Positions 1 through 7,459 of a stretch of 20,326 nucleotides of DNA are shown piece after piece. Origin of the DNA: a virus; IMG/VR virus record IMGVR_UViG_3300023196_001783, positions 1 to 20,326 of that record; one strand, written 5' to 3'. Positions within the stretch are counted from its first letter, which is position 1. Each line of letters begins with the position of its first letter. The notes under the pieces were generated by a model. The model did no database searches, was not told the origin of the DNA, and saw only the letters and a program-made list of their open reading frames with translations. A program made the position numbers and the translations under genes.

Positions 1-860
1 ACACTGGTGCACAGGGAACTCAGGGCTTCCAAGGCACGCAGGGTTTCCAAGGCGACAAAGGAATGATATGGGACGGCGCGTGGGTAATCTCCACGGTGTA
101 TGCGCTGGATGAAGTCGTCAGCAATGATGGCGCATCGTACATCTGTAAGCTGGGACACACAGCCGCTGCCGGAGACGAGCCGGGAGTGGGCGGGTCGTGG
201 ACAACGTATTGGGATTTGGTGGCTGACAAAGGCGATCAAGGCTTCCAAGGCACGCAGGGTGATCAGGGCGATCAGGGATTCCAAGGCTTCCAAGGTACTC
301 AAGGCTTCCAAGGTACTCAAGGCTTCCAAGGCACATCTGGTGCTGCGGACTTCTCATTTAATATTGAGGACGACGACACCACAGTAGTTACCGTGGATAA
401 CGCGGAGGAAGTGAAGTTCACTTCGGGTTTAGGCCTTGATGTTGACTGGACGGATACCACCGGCCCGAACTATGTGATGACGTGGAACCTTGACCTGAAT
501 GAACTTTCTGCGTCAGGCACGTTGATCAGTACGGATGACCTTGTGGTGGTTGACGGCACGCTGACACGCAAGACGCAGATCAGTACCATCCCGTTGAGCA
601 TCTTCAACAACAATTCCAACTGGAACAACTACTCCTACACCGTGTCGGAGATAACCGGCCAGACTGCCCTCACGTCGGGGCTGGCGGACACCGATGAATT
701 ACAACTGTCAGACGGTGGCGTATTGAAACGCATGGACATGTCCGTGGTGTTTGATTACATCGACCCGAAGATCACACAGATCGACGGCACGAAAGTTACT
801 GTCGCCAGTTCGGCACCGGGTTCCCCGTCCACGGGTGACCTTTGGATTGATACCAGCTAA
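1..860 (+). CDS. Collagen-like tail fibre protein, 5' partial
   Basis: The gene enters from the left edge: the frame is open from the first full codon at base 3, so the Met at 63 is internal. Seen in order: a Gly-X-Gln collagen-like stretch (3-62); a Trp/Tyr-rich module of about 50 residues (63-225, from WDGAW to YWDLVA); a second collagen-like stretch (about 229-340) made of GFQGTQ and GDQ units; then a beta-rich C-terminal part of about 170 residues ending in GSPSTGDLWIDTS. Collagen-like GXY repeats are typical of trimeric phage tail fibres, and the WxGxW...Y module resembles the small carbohydrate-binding-like inserts found in such fibres. I infer a trimeric host-recognition fibre or fibre tip. 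The stop overlaps the next start in TAATG, so the genes are probably translationally coupled. The exact receptor role is not visible. Confidence 0.85.
   Translation, partial: TGAQGTQGFQGTQGFQGDKGMIWDGAWVISTVYALDEVVSNDGASYICKLGHTAAAGDEPGVGGSWTTYWDLVADKGDQGFQGTQGDQGDQGFQGFQGTQGFQGTQGFQGTSGAADFSFNIEDDDTTVVTVDNAEEVKFTSGLGLDVDWTDTTGPNYVMTWNLDLNELSASGTLISTDDLVVVDGTLTRKTQISTIPLSIFNNNSNWNNYSYTVSEITGQTALTSGLADTDELQLSDGGVLKRMDMSVVFDYIDPKITQIDGTKVTVASSAPGSPSTGDLWIDTS
285..330. repeat. 18-bp tandem repeat in fibre gene
   Basis: The unit ggcttccaaggtactcaa occurs twice exactly (285-302 and 303-320), followed by a partial third copy. It encodes the hexapeptide GFQGTQ of the collagen-like stalk. Near-identical codons recur at 20-50 and 240-260, so the stalk probably grows and shrinks by slippage or recombination. 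Confidence 0.9.
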
Positions 861-1123
861 TGCGGTGCTTGGGCAACACTCCCGACCACTGTTGCTATCT
901 CGACAGTAAGCCGTGTCCACATCTGGAAGAGAATACCGTGGAAGGGCGACGTTGGGCGTGTGGCCTACGCAGGAAGCTGGGCAACTGGGACGACGTGTTG
1001 GAGTCAAAAGAGTACAAGGCCGACGTGTTGCCAGTGTTCGGGCCTATAGGTATCAACTGTAAGGATTGGCCGAAAGGCAAACACTGCGGCGAGTGTGGGT
1101 ACGGAGTAGAAAATGCCAGTTGA
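860..1123 (+). CDS. Small cysteine-rich protein of unknown function
   Basis: This 87-residue protein starts at the ATG that overlaps the stop of the upstream fibre gene (TAATG) and ends inside the next gene, so it is coupled on both sides. It has eight cysteines (residues 3, 11, 12, 19, 34, 67, 76, 79) in the pattern CCYL-x4-CPHLEE, ACGLR, INCKDW and CGECG. There is no signal peptide or membrane segment. The spaced Cys and the CxxC pair at 76-79 suggest metal binding (zinc, or possibly Fe-S), or disulfides if it is exposed on the virion. I recognise no named family. Its place inside a fibre cassette argues for a virion or fibre-assembly role, but this is inference. Spurious translation is unlikely given the tight overlaps on both sides and the structured Cys/Trp pattern. 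Confidence 0.7.
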   Translation: MRCLGNTPDHCCYLDSKPCPHLEENTVEGRRWACGLRRKLGNWDDVLESKEYKADVLPVFGPIGINCKDWPKGKHCGECGYGVENAS

Positions 1124-1715
1124 AAAACTTGTACCTTCAGCCAACGCCTCACCGGCCACAATACTCAACACCAATGATTACACGTTAATCAACGAAACTG
1201 TTGCGGCGGCTGATGCCTCTGTCAACGACAGTAATATCAACGACCAGACAGCTAACTCCGCCGCGTGGGCGTTGACCAATGTGGCGAGTCTAATTGATTC
1301 GGTTACTTCCGCCACGTTCCGCGTGCGTGCACGCATCAGCAGCATGACGGACGACGGCGCGACGTATCAATTCAGGTTGACGGTGAACGCTACGAACTAC
1401 GACATTACGTTTGTAGTCACGGGAGGTTCCGGGGACACCACGTACGCGGATAAGACGATTGCTGTAGGCACGGGATTTACCAAAGCACAATATGACGCGG
1501 CTACAGTTACACTGACACAAACATCCCATGCCAAGTCCATGGCTTCGGATAATTATTTCCTAGAGATAGATGCGTTTGAATTAGAGGTAGACTACACAGC
1601 AGTGGCAGGGTCGGCCACGTTCAAGTCAATGGACGGTGTGGCCGATTTAGACATTAAGTCGGTGACTGGGTTAGCGAGGGGCAGCATTAAGAACATTAAC
1701 GGAGTGGCGATCTAA
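1113..1715 (+). CDS. Beta-sandwich tail or fibre protein with C-terminal 11-residue repeats
   Basis: This 200-residue protein has an ATG inside the end of the cysteine-rich gene (11-bp overlap). Residues about 20-163 are Thr/Ala/Val-rich and beta-predicted. They run from a Trp (SAAWALTNV) through VRARISSMTDDGATYQFRL to a DAFELEVDYT strand, a layout like the jelly-roll or galactose-binding-like domains common in phage tail proteins. The last 30 residues are three copies of an 11-residue unit with core [FI]K[SN]x[DTN]G[VL]A: FKSMDGVADLD, IKSVTGLARGS and IKNINGVAI. The stop overlaps the next start (TAATG). Likely role: a fibre-associated or receptor-binding structural protein. There is no catalytic motif and I cannot give a named family. 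Confidence 0.75.
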   Translation: MPVEKLVPSANASPATILNTNDYTLINETVAAADASVNDSNINDQTANSAAWALTNVASLIDSVTSATFRVRARISSMTDDGATYQFRLTVNATNYDITFVVTGGSGDTTYADKTIAVGTGFTKAQYDAATVTLTQTSHAKSMASDNYFLEIDAFELEVDYTAVAGSATFKSMDGVADLDIKSVTGLARGSIKNINGVAI

Positions 1716-2293
1716 TGGGCCAGAAAAAATTAGCTGCCGTTGTGGGCGGCACAGACCTTGGGGTCTACATAGGCCCACAGGGATACCAAGGCGAGCAGGG
1801 GTTCCAAGGAACTCAGGGCGACCAAGGCGACCAAGGCACGCAGGGGTTCCAAGGCCCAGCCGACGGCGACCAAGGCGTACAAGGTGCGGACGGAGCACAA
1901 GGCGACCAAGGCACGCAGGGGTTCCAAGGCCCAGCCGACGGCGACCAAGGTGCGCAAGGGTTTCAGGGAACTCAAGGCGTCACCGGCGCACAAGGCGTTC
2001 AAGGTGATCAGGGTGACCAAGGTGCTGCAGGTGCGGCAGGCTCCACCGGCGCACAAGGTAATCAGGGCGACCAAGGCGACCAAGGCACCACGGGCAGCAC
2101 AGGTTCTACGGGTGGTTCCGGCGCACAGGGGCCGCAGGGTTCTACTGGCAACACGGGGGCACAGGGGCCAGCAGGCGCACAGGGGCCGCAGGGAGACATT
2201 GGTGCTGACTACACGGGGGTGACAGTCCACTCTGGCTCCGGCACGCCGTCAGCAGGCTTGGGCGCAGACGGAGACGTGTATTTCGAATCATGA
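1715..2293 (+). CDS. Second collagen-like tail fibre protein
   Basis: This 192-residue protein starts at the ATG overlapping the upstream stop. After about 19 residues, residues 20 to about 163 are almost entirely Gly-X-Y with Gln favoured in Y (GYQ, GEQ, GFQ, GDQ, GAQ). The sequence then shifts to GSTGSTGG and GPQGSTGNTG types. The Gly-X-Y register is broken twice by a GPADG step. The last 30 residues are non-collagenous and end GTPSAGLGADGDVYFES, related to the GSPSTGDLWIDTS end of the first fibre gene. Short collagen-like phage proteins of this type form trimeric rods. Here it could be a linker, a side fibre or a partner of the next protein, which it overlaps by ATGA. Base usage (caaggcgaccaaggc runs) matches the first fibre gene and the scaffold N-terminus. 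Confidence 0.85.
   Translation: MGQKKLAAVVGGTDLGVYIGPQGYQGEQGFQGTQGDQGDQGTQGFQGPADGDQGVQGADGAQGDQGTQGFQGPADGDQGAQGFQGTQGVTGAQGVQGDQGDQGAAGAAGSTGAQGNQGDQGDQGTTGSTGSTGGSGAQGPQGSTGNTGAQGPAGAQGPQGDIGADYTGVTVHSGSGTPSAGLGADGDVYFES
1823..1950. repeat. 53-bp direct repeat with 75-bp period in collagen-like gene
   Basis: A perfect 53-bp segment at 1823-1875 recurs at 1898-1950, an offset of 75 bp. The unit encodes 25 residues (DQGTQGFQGPADGDQG..., then VQGADGAQG). Because 25 is not a multiple of three, each unit carries one extra residue (GPADG) that shifts the collagen triplet register. A recent in-frame duplication is the simplest explanation. Confidence 0.92.
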
Positions 2294-2823
2294 CTTGGGC
2301 GCACGAAAAGGTTACTGGTAGTTGGGCTGGTCGTGTTGGTTGGCAGAAGGTCAGCGGTGCGTGGGAATATCCCATCCGCGCATACCGTAAGATCACCGGG
2401 ACGTGGACGGTCATTGGTCGTACACGCGTAACAAATCCCGCCGTTACCGCTATAAATGCGGAGTTGTCGCCAACTCAGGCCGAGGCCACAATAGGCATGA
2501 ACGATAACGGGACAGTAAATAAAACTCTGCTCAACGGGTCTTCGACAACACAGAATTTTTTAGACAAACCAGAAACTGGAGTCAGTCAGTATTACGAAAT
2601 GTGGATGGATGAAAACGCATCGTCGCCACTACCCACCAGCGCGTTGTCTATCAACGCAGGTGAGGCCACGTGGATAAGTTGCGACACCAACCCCACATAC
2701 CAAATTCAGCGCAGCAGTGTAGGAGTAAGCACAGTAGATATGGACGTGCAAATAAGAGAGAAAGCCCATACGGATAATATCATCACATCTTTGTGGCGCG
2801 TCCAAGCTGCCGTGGACATTTAA
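2290..2823 (+). CDS. Putative virion protein with three K-(V/I)-(T/S)-G-x-W motifs
   Basis: This 177-residue protein starts at an ATG overlapping the fibre stop (ATGA). The first 43 residues hold three copies of a short motif: KVTGSW (7-12), KVSGAW (20-25) and KITGTW (34-39). Short Gly-Trp hairpin repeats of this sort are seen in phage fibre and tail-tip proteins. Residues about 55-177 are Ser/Thr-rich with beta-strand character and no Cys except one near residue 137. There is no signal peptide or enzymatic motif. It is the last gene of the fibre block, before a 36-bp gap to the terminase genes. I infer a fibre-tip or tail accessory protein, possibly a binding partner of the collagen-like protein upstream. 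Confidence 0.7.
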   Translation: MTWAHEKVTGSWAGRVGWQKVSGAWEYPIRAYRKITGTWTVIGRTRVTNPAVTAINAELSPTQAEATIGMNDNGTVNKTLLNGSSTTQNFLDKPETGVSQYYEMWMDENASSPLPTSALSINAGEATWISCDTNPTYQIQRSSVGVSTVDMDVQIREKAHTDNIITSLWRVQAAVDI

Positions 2824-2859
2824 GTGGAATCGAAATCGTAACATGCGTAATATAAGCCC

Positions 2860-3663
2860 ATGAATAAATACGACGAACCTGTCAACCAGTGGCTGATAGA
2901 GCACTACGGTAGCTTCGGAAAGAATCTTGCCAGCAACTTGGCGAGTCTGACCGAGGAACACCGTAACTTCTGCGACAGGTATCTGGACACGGGCAATGTC
3001 ATGGAAGCTGCGCGAGACGCAGGCATCAAAGAGAAGTCGCCACAGCTTTTACTACACATCCCCAAGATTAGCGCGTACCTGAACATCTTGGCAGCCAAGC
3101 GAGAGGTAGACCTTGGCCGCGCCAGCACAGCAGAAATGCTGGACAGGATACGAGCCACCCCCATTGTGGCCAGTGACGATCAGCTACTGCCCCCGGAGAC
3201 GCTGGCAGAAATCAATGAGCAGCTTGCCGAGGACGGGTTGGGAGTAAGCAATGCGACTGACGACGAGTTGCTGGCAAACGCCGCACCCGACGGCGACATG
3301 GGCATAATGCAGGTTCCCCCTGTCACCATGCTACACAACACAGCCTTCGGCCCGGAGTGGGTACTGGAGCAGTTGGTGCGCGTCGCTGAACGCTGTCTAC
3401 AGATCGAACCCGTGTATGACAGGAAGGGTCGACCCATAGGGGAATTCAAATTTGAAGCCAATGCCGCGTTGAAATCGTTGGAGTTGGTGGGTAAGACCAT
3501 GGCCATGTTCAAGGAACGCGTGGAGTTGGGCGGCGCGGGTGGACTGGATAGTTTTGATTCAACACAGATCGACGAACGGATGGCGGCTCTGATTGAAAAG
3601 CATCCCAATTTAGCGAAAGGACTGGTACTTGAGCACACAACGAAATCAGATCGGAAACACTAG
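2860..3663 (+). CDS. terS: Terminase small subunit
   Basis: This 267-residue protein should be the DNA-recognition subunit of the packaging motor, binding concatemeric phage DNA and delivering it to the large subunit. Residues 30-57 (LTEEHRNFCDRYLDTGNVME then AARDAGIK) match the helix-turn-helix opening of the Terminase_2-like small subunits, in which a Y-L-x(2-4)-N-x(2)-x-A-A-x-x-A-G core is typical. Residues about 60-105 continue helically. The C-terminal third (ANAALKSLELVGKTMAMFKE, 208-227) is the helical segment common to longer TerS proteins. At 267 residues it is longer than many TerS proteins, with an acidic middle insert (about 105-150). The start at 2860 lacks a good Shine-Dalgarno sequence but is the first in-frame ATG. 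Its 3' end overlaps the large terminase by 35 bp, which fits the assignment. Confidence 0.85.
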   Translation: MNKYDEPVNQWLIEHYGSFGKNLASNLASLTEEHRNFCDRYLDTGNVMEAARDAGIKEKSPQLLLHIPKISAYLNILAAKREVDLGRASTAEMLDRIRATPIVASDDQLLPPETLAEINEQLAEDGLGVSNATDDELLANAAPDGDMGIMQVPPVTMLHNTAFGPEWVLEQLVRVAERCLQIEPVYDRKGRPIGEFKFEANAALKSLELVGKTMAMFKERVELGGAGGLDSFDSTQIDERMAALIEKHPNLAKGLVLEHTTKSDRKH

Positions 3664-5122
3664 CACCGGCGCAATTCCGATTCCCGAAGATTGGGAAGAC
3701 GCGAAACTAGAACTCTATCGTTTGATGGAGTTGAAAGCGCAGCGTGCACGCCTGCGCATGATCGACACCGTGTTCCCCGCTACCGGCCCCATAGCACGGG
3801 ACAAGTATTTCAAACACATGGACTTCTTGGCTGCGGGAGCAAACAACCGGGAGCGCGTAGTCTTTGGAGGTAACCGTTCAGGCAAGTCGTGGTTGGGAGG
3901 ATTCGAAACCACTCTGCATCTGACCGGCGAATACCCCGACTGGTGGAGAGGAAAGAGATTCAGTAAGCCCATCGTCGGTATCGCCTGCGGTAAGGACGGT
4001 AAGATTACGCGTGACTCCGTGCAGCGTATCCTGCTGGGTGACCGTAGTAGTTTTGGCACGGGGTTCATTCCCGGCAATCTACTTGACCGCAAACGCTGCA
4101 CCGCTTCACGCGCCGCGTCCGGGCTGTTCGATGAGGTGCCCGTTAAGCACGCGTCCGGCGGCTGGTCGTTACTGCGATTCAAGTCTTACGATCAGGGCCG
4201 CGAAGCGTTTGAAGCTACTGAATTGGATTGGGTGTGGGAGGATGAGGAAGCCCCGCTGGACATCCACAAAGAGAATCTAATGCGTACGATGACCACGCAC
4301 GGTTCCGTGATCAATTCCTTTACCCCCTTGAAGGGAGAGACGCCGCTTGTTGCCGACCTGTTGGACAGGGCAAGCAACGGTAGCGTGTACCAGTGCAAGA
4401 TATGGTGGGATGACTGTCCCCACCTAACAAAAGAAATGATCGACGATATGATGAAGCGGTACTCCGCGCATGAGATTCGCGCACGCCGCTATGGTGAACC
4501 TCAGTTGGGTGAGGGAGCCATCTACACCATTGACGAAAGCGAGTTGATGATACGCCCCATGGCCATACCAGAACATTGGCCCCGTGCGTTTGGCCTTGAC
4601 TTTGGCTGGACTCACCCCACTGCCGCCGTGTGGGGAGCATTGGACAGGGAAACCTCCACCGTCTACTTGTACTCAGAGCACCGGCGTGCCAAGGCAGAGC
4701 CAGCTATCCACGCAGCGGCTATTGCAGCGCGAGGTATCTGGATGCCGGGGGTATCGGAAACGGCTGGCACCAACATGTCGGACGGTAAACGAATGTTCGA
4801 CATATATAGGAAAACGCACGGCCTAAATCTCAAGAAGGCGGCCAAAGGGCCAGACACTGTTGAGTCCGGCATTATGCTGATGCAGGAAATGTTGGCCGAG
4901 GGGCGAATCAAAGTATTTGATTCCATGCGCATGTGGTTTGACGAGTATCGTTCTTATCACCGCAAAACCAACGGAGTTGTTCACAAGAAGAAGGATGATC
5001 TTATGGACGCCACACGTTACCTGATCACAGGAATACAAAAATACGCGAAGACCCACGCCGAAACCCGCATGCACGACGCACCGGGCAACGTGGTCGAACT
5101 TCGCTTCGGACGGAGCGCGTAA
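3629..5122 (+). CDS. terL: Terminase large subunit (ATPase-nuclease), TTG start
   Basis: This 497-residue packaging motor hydrolyses ATP to pump DNA through the portal and cuts the concatemer. Walker A is GGNRSGKS at residues 80-87. Walker B lies around DWVWEDEE (200-207) with its catalytic acidic cluster. A coupling-type SFTPLKG segment begins at 230. The nuclease domain opens with FGLDFGW (Asp324), the usual RNase H-like first metal ligand, and ends with KKDDLMDATRY (Asp456, Asp457, Asp460). I chose the TTG at 3629 because AAAGGA sits 7 bases upstream. The first in-frame ATG is codon 33, which would drop a predicted N-terminal helix. The start lies inside terS and the stop overlaps the portal start (TAATG), giving a tightly coupled packaging cassette. 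Confidence 0.96.
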   Translation: MSTQRNQIGNTSTGAIPIPEDWEDAKLELYRLMELKAQRARLRMIDTVFPATGPIARDKYFKHMDFLAAGANNRERVVFGGNRSGKSWLGGFETTLHLTGEYPDWWRGKRFSKPIVGIACGKDGKITRDSVQRILLGDRSSFGTGFIPGNLLDRKRCTASRAASGLFDEVPVKHASGGWSLLRFKSYDQGREAFEATELDWVWEDEEAPLDIHKENLMRTMTTHGSVINSFTPLKGETPLVADLLDRASNGSVYQCKIWWDDCPHLTKEMIDDMMKRYSAHEIRARRYGEPQLGEGAIYTIDESELMIRPMAIPEHWPRAFGLDFGWTHPTAAVWGALDRETSTVYLYSEHRRAKAEPAIHAAAIAARGIWMPGVSETAGTNMSDGKRMFDIYRKTHGLNLKKAAKGPDTVESGIMLMQEMLAEGRIKVFDSMRMWFDEYRSYHRKTNGVVHKKKDDLMDATRYLITGIQKYAKTHAETRMHDAPGNVVELRFGRSA

Positions 5123-7416
5123 TGACGGATAAAACAGAACAGGCATTGGTGCCTTACTCAGACGATGACGTGGAACGCGAGGCTGCGCGACGCGACACCT
5201 TGTCCCGTTTGGGAGGGGAACTAGAGGCACGTAAGGACGAGTGTGTAACGCACAAGACCATCATCGAAACCCGCATGCTGTTGGACGAAGCCCAATACTG
5301 GGGCAGTCGTGGCGGCACAACCACCAAGACCGATACGGTGGCCGGATTGGGTAATAACCGGGGAGCCTCAGACGGTTCACCGAAGGACAATAAGACGCGG
5401 AGCAAAACCCGCATAGCGTCGGCACGCATTGGCGATATGTTGTTCCCAACCAACTCACCCAACTGGGGACTGCGACCCACGCCAGACCCGGAAGTATCTA
5501 TCCCCGCACTGCAAGCCGAATACGAAGCGATGATGGCCAAGATACCGCCACCGCAGGAAGGTCAGCCAGCACCGGAGCCGCCACCCATCGACGAGCAGTT
5601 ACTTGCTTCGAAGGTAGCCGTCAGGGCGTGCAGGAAGATGAGTCGGAAAATCAAGGACACGCTGTCAGAAAGTCAGTATGCCAAGATTGGCCGCGCCGTA
5701 ATCAACGATGGTTGCAAGTTGGGTACTGGCATTATCAAAGGGCCATACGTTCGCAACCGCATCAAGCGCAAGTACGACACGGTGGAGACAGAAGGCACCA
5801 GTGTCGAGGTGTTGTCAGCAACGGTTGAAAAGCAGCCAGCCGTAGCGCGAGTGAGTCCATGGATGTTCTTTCCTCAACGCGCACGCTGCATTGAAGAGTG
5901 CGAACACGCGTTCGAACTGCACCTATTCACCAAGACCCAGTTGCAGAAGATGGTGATGACCCACGGCTTTGACCGTAAGGTTACCGCCGACTTAATTAAA
6001 GCTGGCCCCACCCGTGGCACGGTTGACGGCATGCTCGCTCAACGCGCAGCAATCACTGGCGACGGCGGACAAGCCACTCACTACGAACAGTGCTGGGCAA
6101 CGTGGGAATATCACGGGCCTATAGGCATTGAAGTATTACAAGCCAGCGGGTTGATGCCGGAAGGGGAAGAGAATCCATTACTGTCGTTCTATGGCGAGGT
6201 GTGGTTCATTAACGGCGAAGTAGTACGTATCAACCTGTCACCGTTGGAAGCTGATTCCGAACTGCCTTATCAGGTGTGGTGCTACGAGGAAGACGAAACC
6301 AGCGTGTTCGGCTTCGGCGTCCCGTTCATCATGCGCGATGATCAAGTCGTCATTGACATGATGTGGGACGCAATGACCCACAATGCCGCCGTGTCGGCAG
6401 GGCCACAGATAGCTATTCTCAAAGGCGTAGTAACGCCAGCCGACGGTAGCTTCCATATTCGTGGGCCTAAGTTGTGGTACGTCAACGACGAAGACATGCA
6501 CATACAGAACGCCATTCAAACGATGGTGATTCCGTCTACTGTCAATACCAACATGCCGCTGTACCAGCAGGCCAAACAGAACGCGGACGAAAATACCAAT
6601 CTGCCTATGTTGGCAGGCGGCGGTGAAGCCCAGCAGGTAGGTCAGCAGATGGACGGCAAGGCTGCCGTCATGAACCAACAGAATATCGTGCAGCGTGCCG
6701 CAGCGCATAGCTGGGACGACAACATCACAGGCCGACTGCTCCCCCGACTGTATGACTGGTTCATGCAGCACGACGATGACCCTGCTATTAAGGGTGACTT
6801 CGAAGTGGAAGTGCGGGGCGCGTCATATCTACTGGTCAAGGAAGTGCAGGCACAGCACGCACAAATGCTCATTCAGATGGCAGCCCAAGACCCAACCATG
6901 GCTGGCATGCTGCAGATGGAAGAACTGTACCGCGTGTACCTTGGCTTCATGGACATCCCGACTGCCCAGTTGATCAAGTCATCCGAAGAGATTGAACGCG
7001 ATCAGCAGAACGCCCAGCCCGACCCCATGCACGAAGCCGACTTACGACTAAAGAACGCGCAGGCCGCCGAGATAGAAATGAAAGTGCGGCAGGCCGAAGG
7101 TGGCGGCGAAGGCCAGCCAGCACCTATGTCCGAAGTCGAGTATATGAAACTGGAGTTGGAGTACGCCCGACTGGCGGACAAGGAAGCGGAGCGTGGTGCC
7201 AACATGCAGATAGAGAACATGCGTGCGCAGACACAGATGATGCGGGTAGCCTCAGATGAGAATATCTCGTATGAAAAAATCCGCGCTGACATGGAGAAAT
7301 TCTCGCGGTCACAGGCATCCGACGATTACTTCAAGGCTGCGTCACTGCGACTGGACGAGTTCCGCGACAGGCTGAAAGCAATTAACTTGTCACGCGGACA
7401 CGATACTTTTGGCTAG
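5122..7416 (+). CDS. Portal protein
   Basis: This 764-residue protein follows terL directly (TAATG overlap), the usual portal position. It should form the dodecameric ring at one head vertex, which docks the terminase and later the adaptor and tail. The N-terminal 130 residues are charged and helical (KTRIASARIGDMLFPTNSPN, then WGLRPTPDPE), as in large portals of the P22/N4 size class (700-770 residues). The centre contains the beta-rich clip and wing region (PWMFFPQRARC; EVWFINGEVVRINLSPLEAD). Residues about 480-530 (NTNMPLYQQAKQNADENTNLP) are typical of the long-helix region. From about 634 the protein is a long, highly charged helical tail with heptad-like spacing, likely a C-terminal barrel or coiled coil inside the head. 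The stop codon lies within an RNA hairpin (separate entry). No frameshift is seen. Confidence 0.92.
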   Translation: MTDKTEQALVPYSDDDVEREAARRDTLSRLGGELEARKDECVTHKTIIETRMLLDEAQYWGSRGGTTTKTDTVAGLGNNRGASDGSPKDNKTRSKTRIASARIGDMLFPTNSPNWGLRPTPDPEVSIPALQAEYEAMMAKIPPPQEGQPAPEPPPIDEQLLASKVAVRACRKMSRKIKDTLSESQYAKIGRAVINDGCKLGTGIIKGPYVRNRIKRKYDTVETEGTSVEVLSATVEKQPAVARVSPWMFFPQRARCIEECEHAFELHLFTKTQLQKMVMTHGFDRKVTADLIKAGPTRGTVDGMLAQRAAITGDGGQATHYEQCWATWEYHGPIGIEVLQASGLMPEGEENPLLSFYGEVWFINGEVVRINLSPLEADSELPYQVWCYEEDETSVFGFGVPFIMRDDQVVIDMMWDAMTHNAAVSAGPQIAILKGVVTPADGSFHIRGPKLWYVNDEDMHIQNAIQTMVIPSTVNTNMPLYQQAKQNADENTNLPMLAGGGEAQQVGQQMDGKAAVMNQQNIVQRAAAHSWDDNITGRLLPRLYDWFMQHDDDPAIKGDFEVEVRGASYLLVKEVQAQHAQMLIQMAAQDPTMAGMLQMEELYRVYLGFMDIPTAQLIKSSEEIERDQQNAQPDPMHEADLRLKNAQAAEIEMKVRQAEGGGEGQPAPMSEVEYMKLELEYARLADKEAERGANMQIENMRAQTQMMRVASDENISYEKIRADMEKFSRSQASDDYFKAASLRLDEFRDRLKAINLSRGHDTFG

Positions 7417-7430
7417 AAGTTCTGGCCAAA
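7408..7430 (+). promoter_or_regulatory. Stem-loop spanning the portal stop codon
   Basis: The arms tttggctaga (7408-7417) and tctggccaaa (7421-7430) pair over 10 positions (nine Watson-Crick plus one U-G wobble) around a 3-base loop. The portal stop TAG (7414-7416) is inside the stem. There is no following U-run, so it is a weak candidate for an intrinsic terminator. An RNA-processing or stability element between portal and scaffold genes is more likely. Confidence 0.6.
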
Positions 7431-7459
7431 CACGCAATGTAAGGTTATGATTAACGCCT

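Noticed and set aside
1823-1950. CRISPR-like direct repeats
   Set aside because: Only two copies, in frame, encoding collagen-like peptide, with no unique spacers of regular length.
2824-2859. Possible promoter before terS (taatat near 2848-2853)
   Set aside because: No convincing -35 element at the right spacing; the AT-rich gap is too short to judge.
3445-3456. 12-bp palindrome ttcaaatttgaa in the terS gene
   Set aside because: Several of this length are expected by chance. It could be an operator-like site but nothing supports it.
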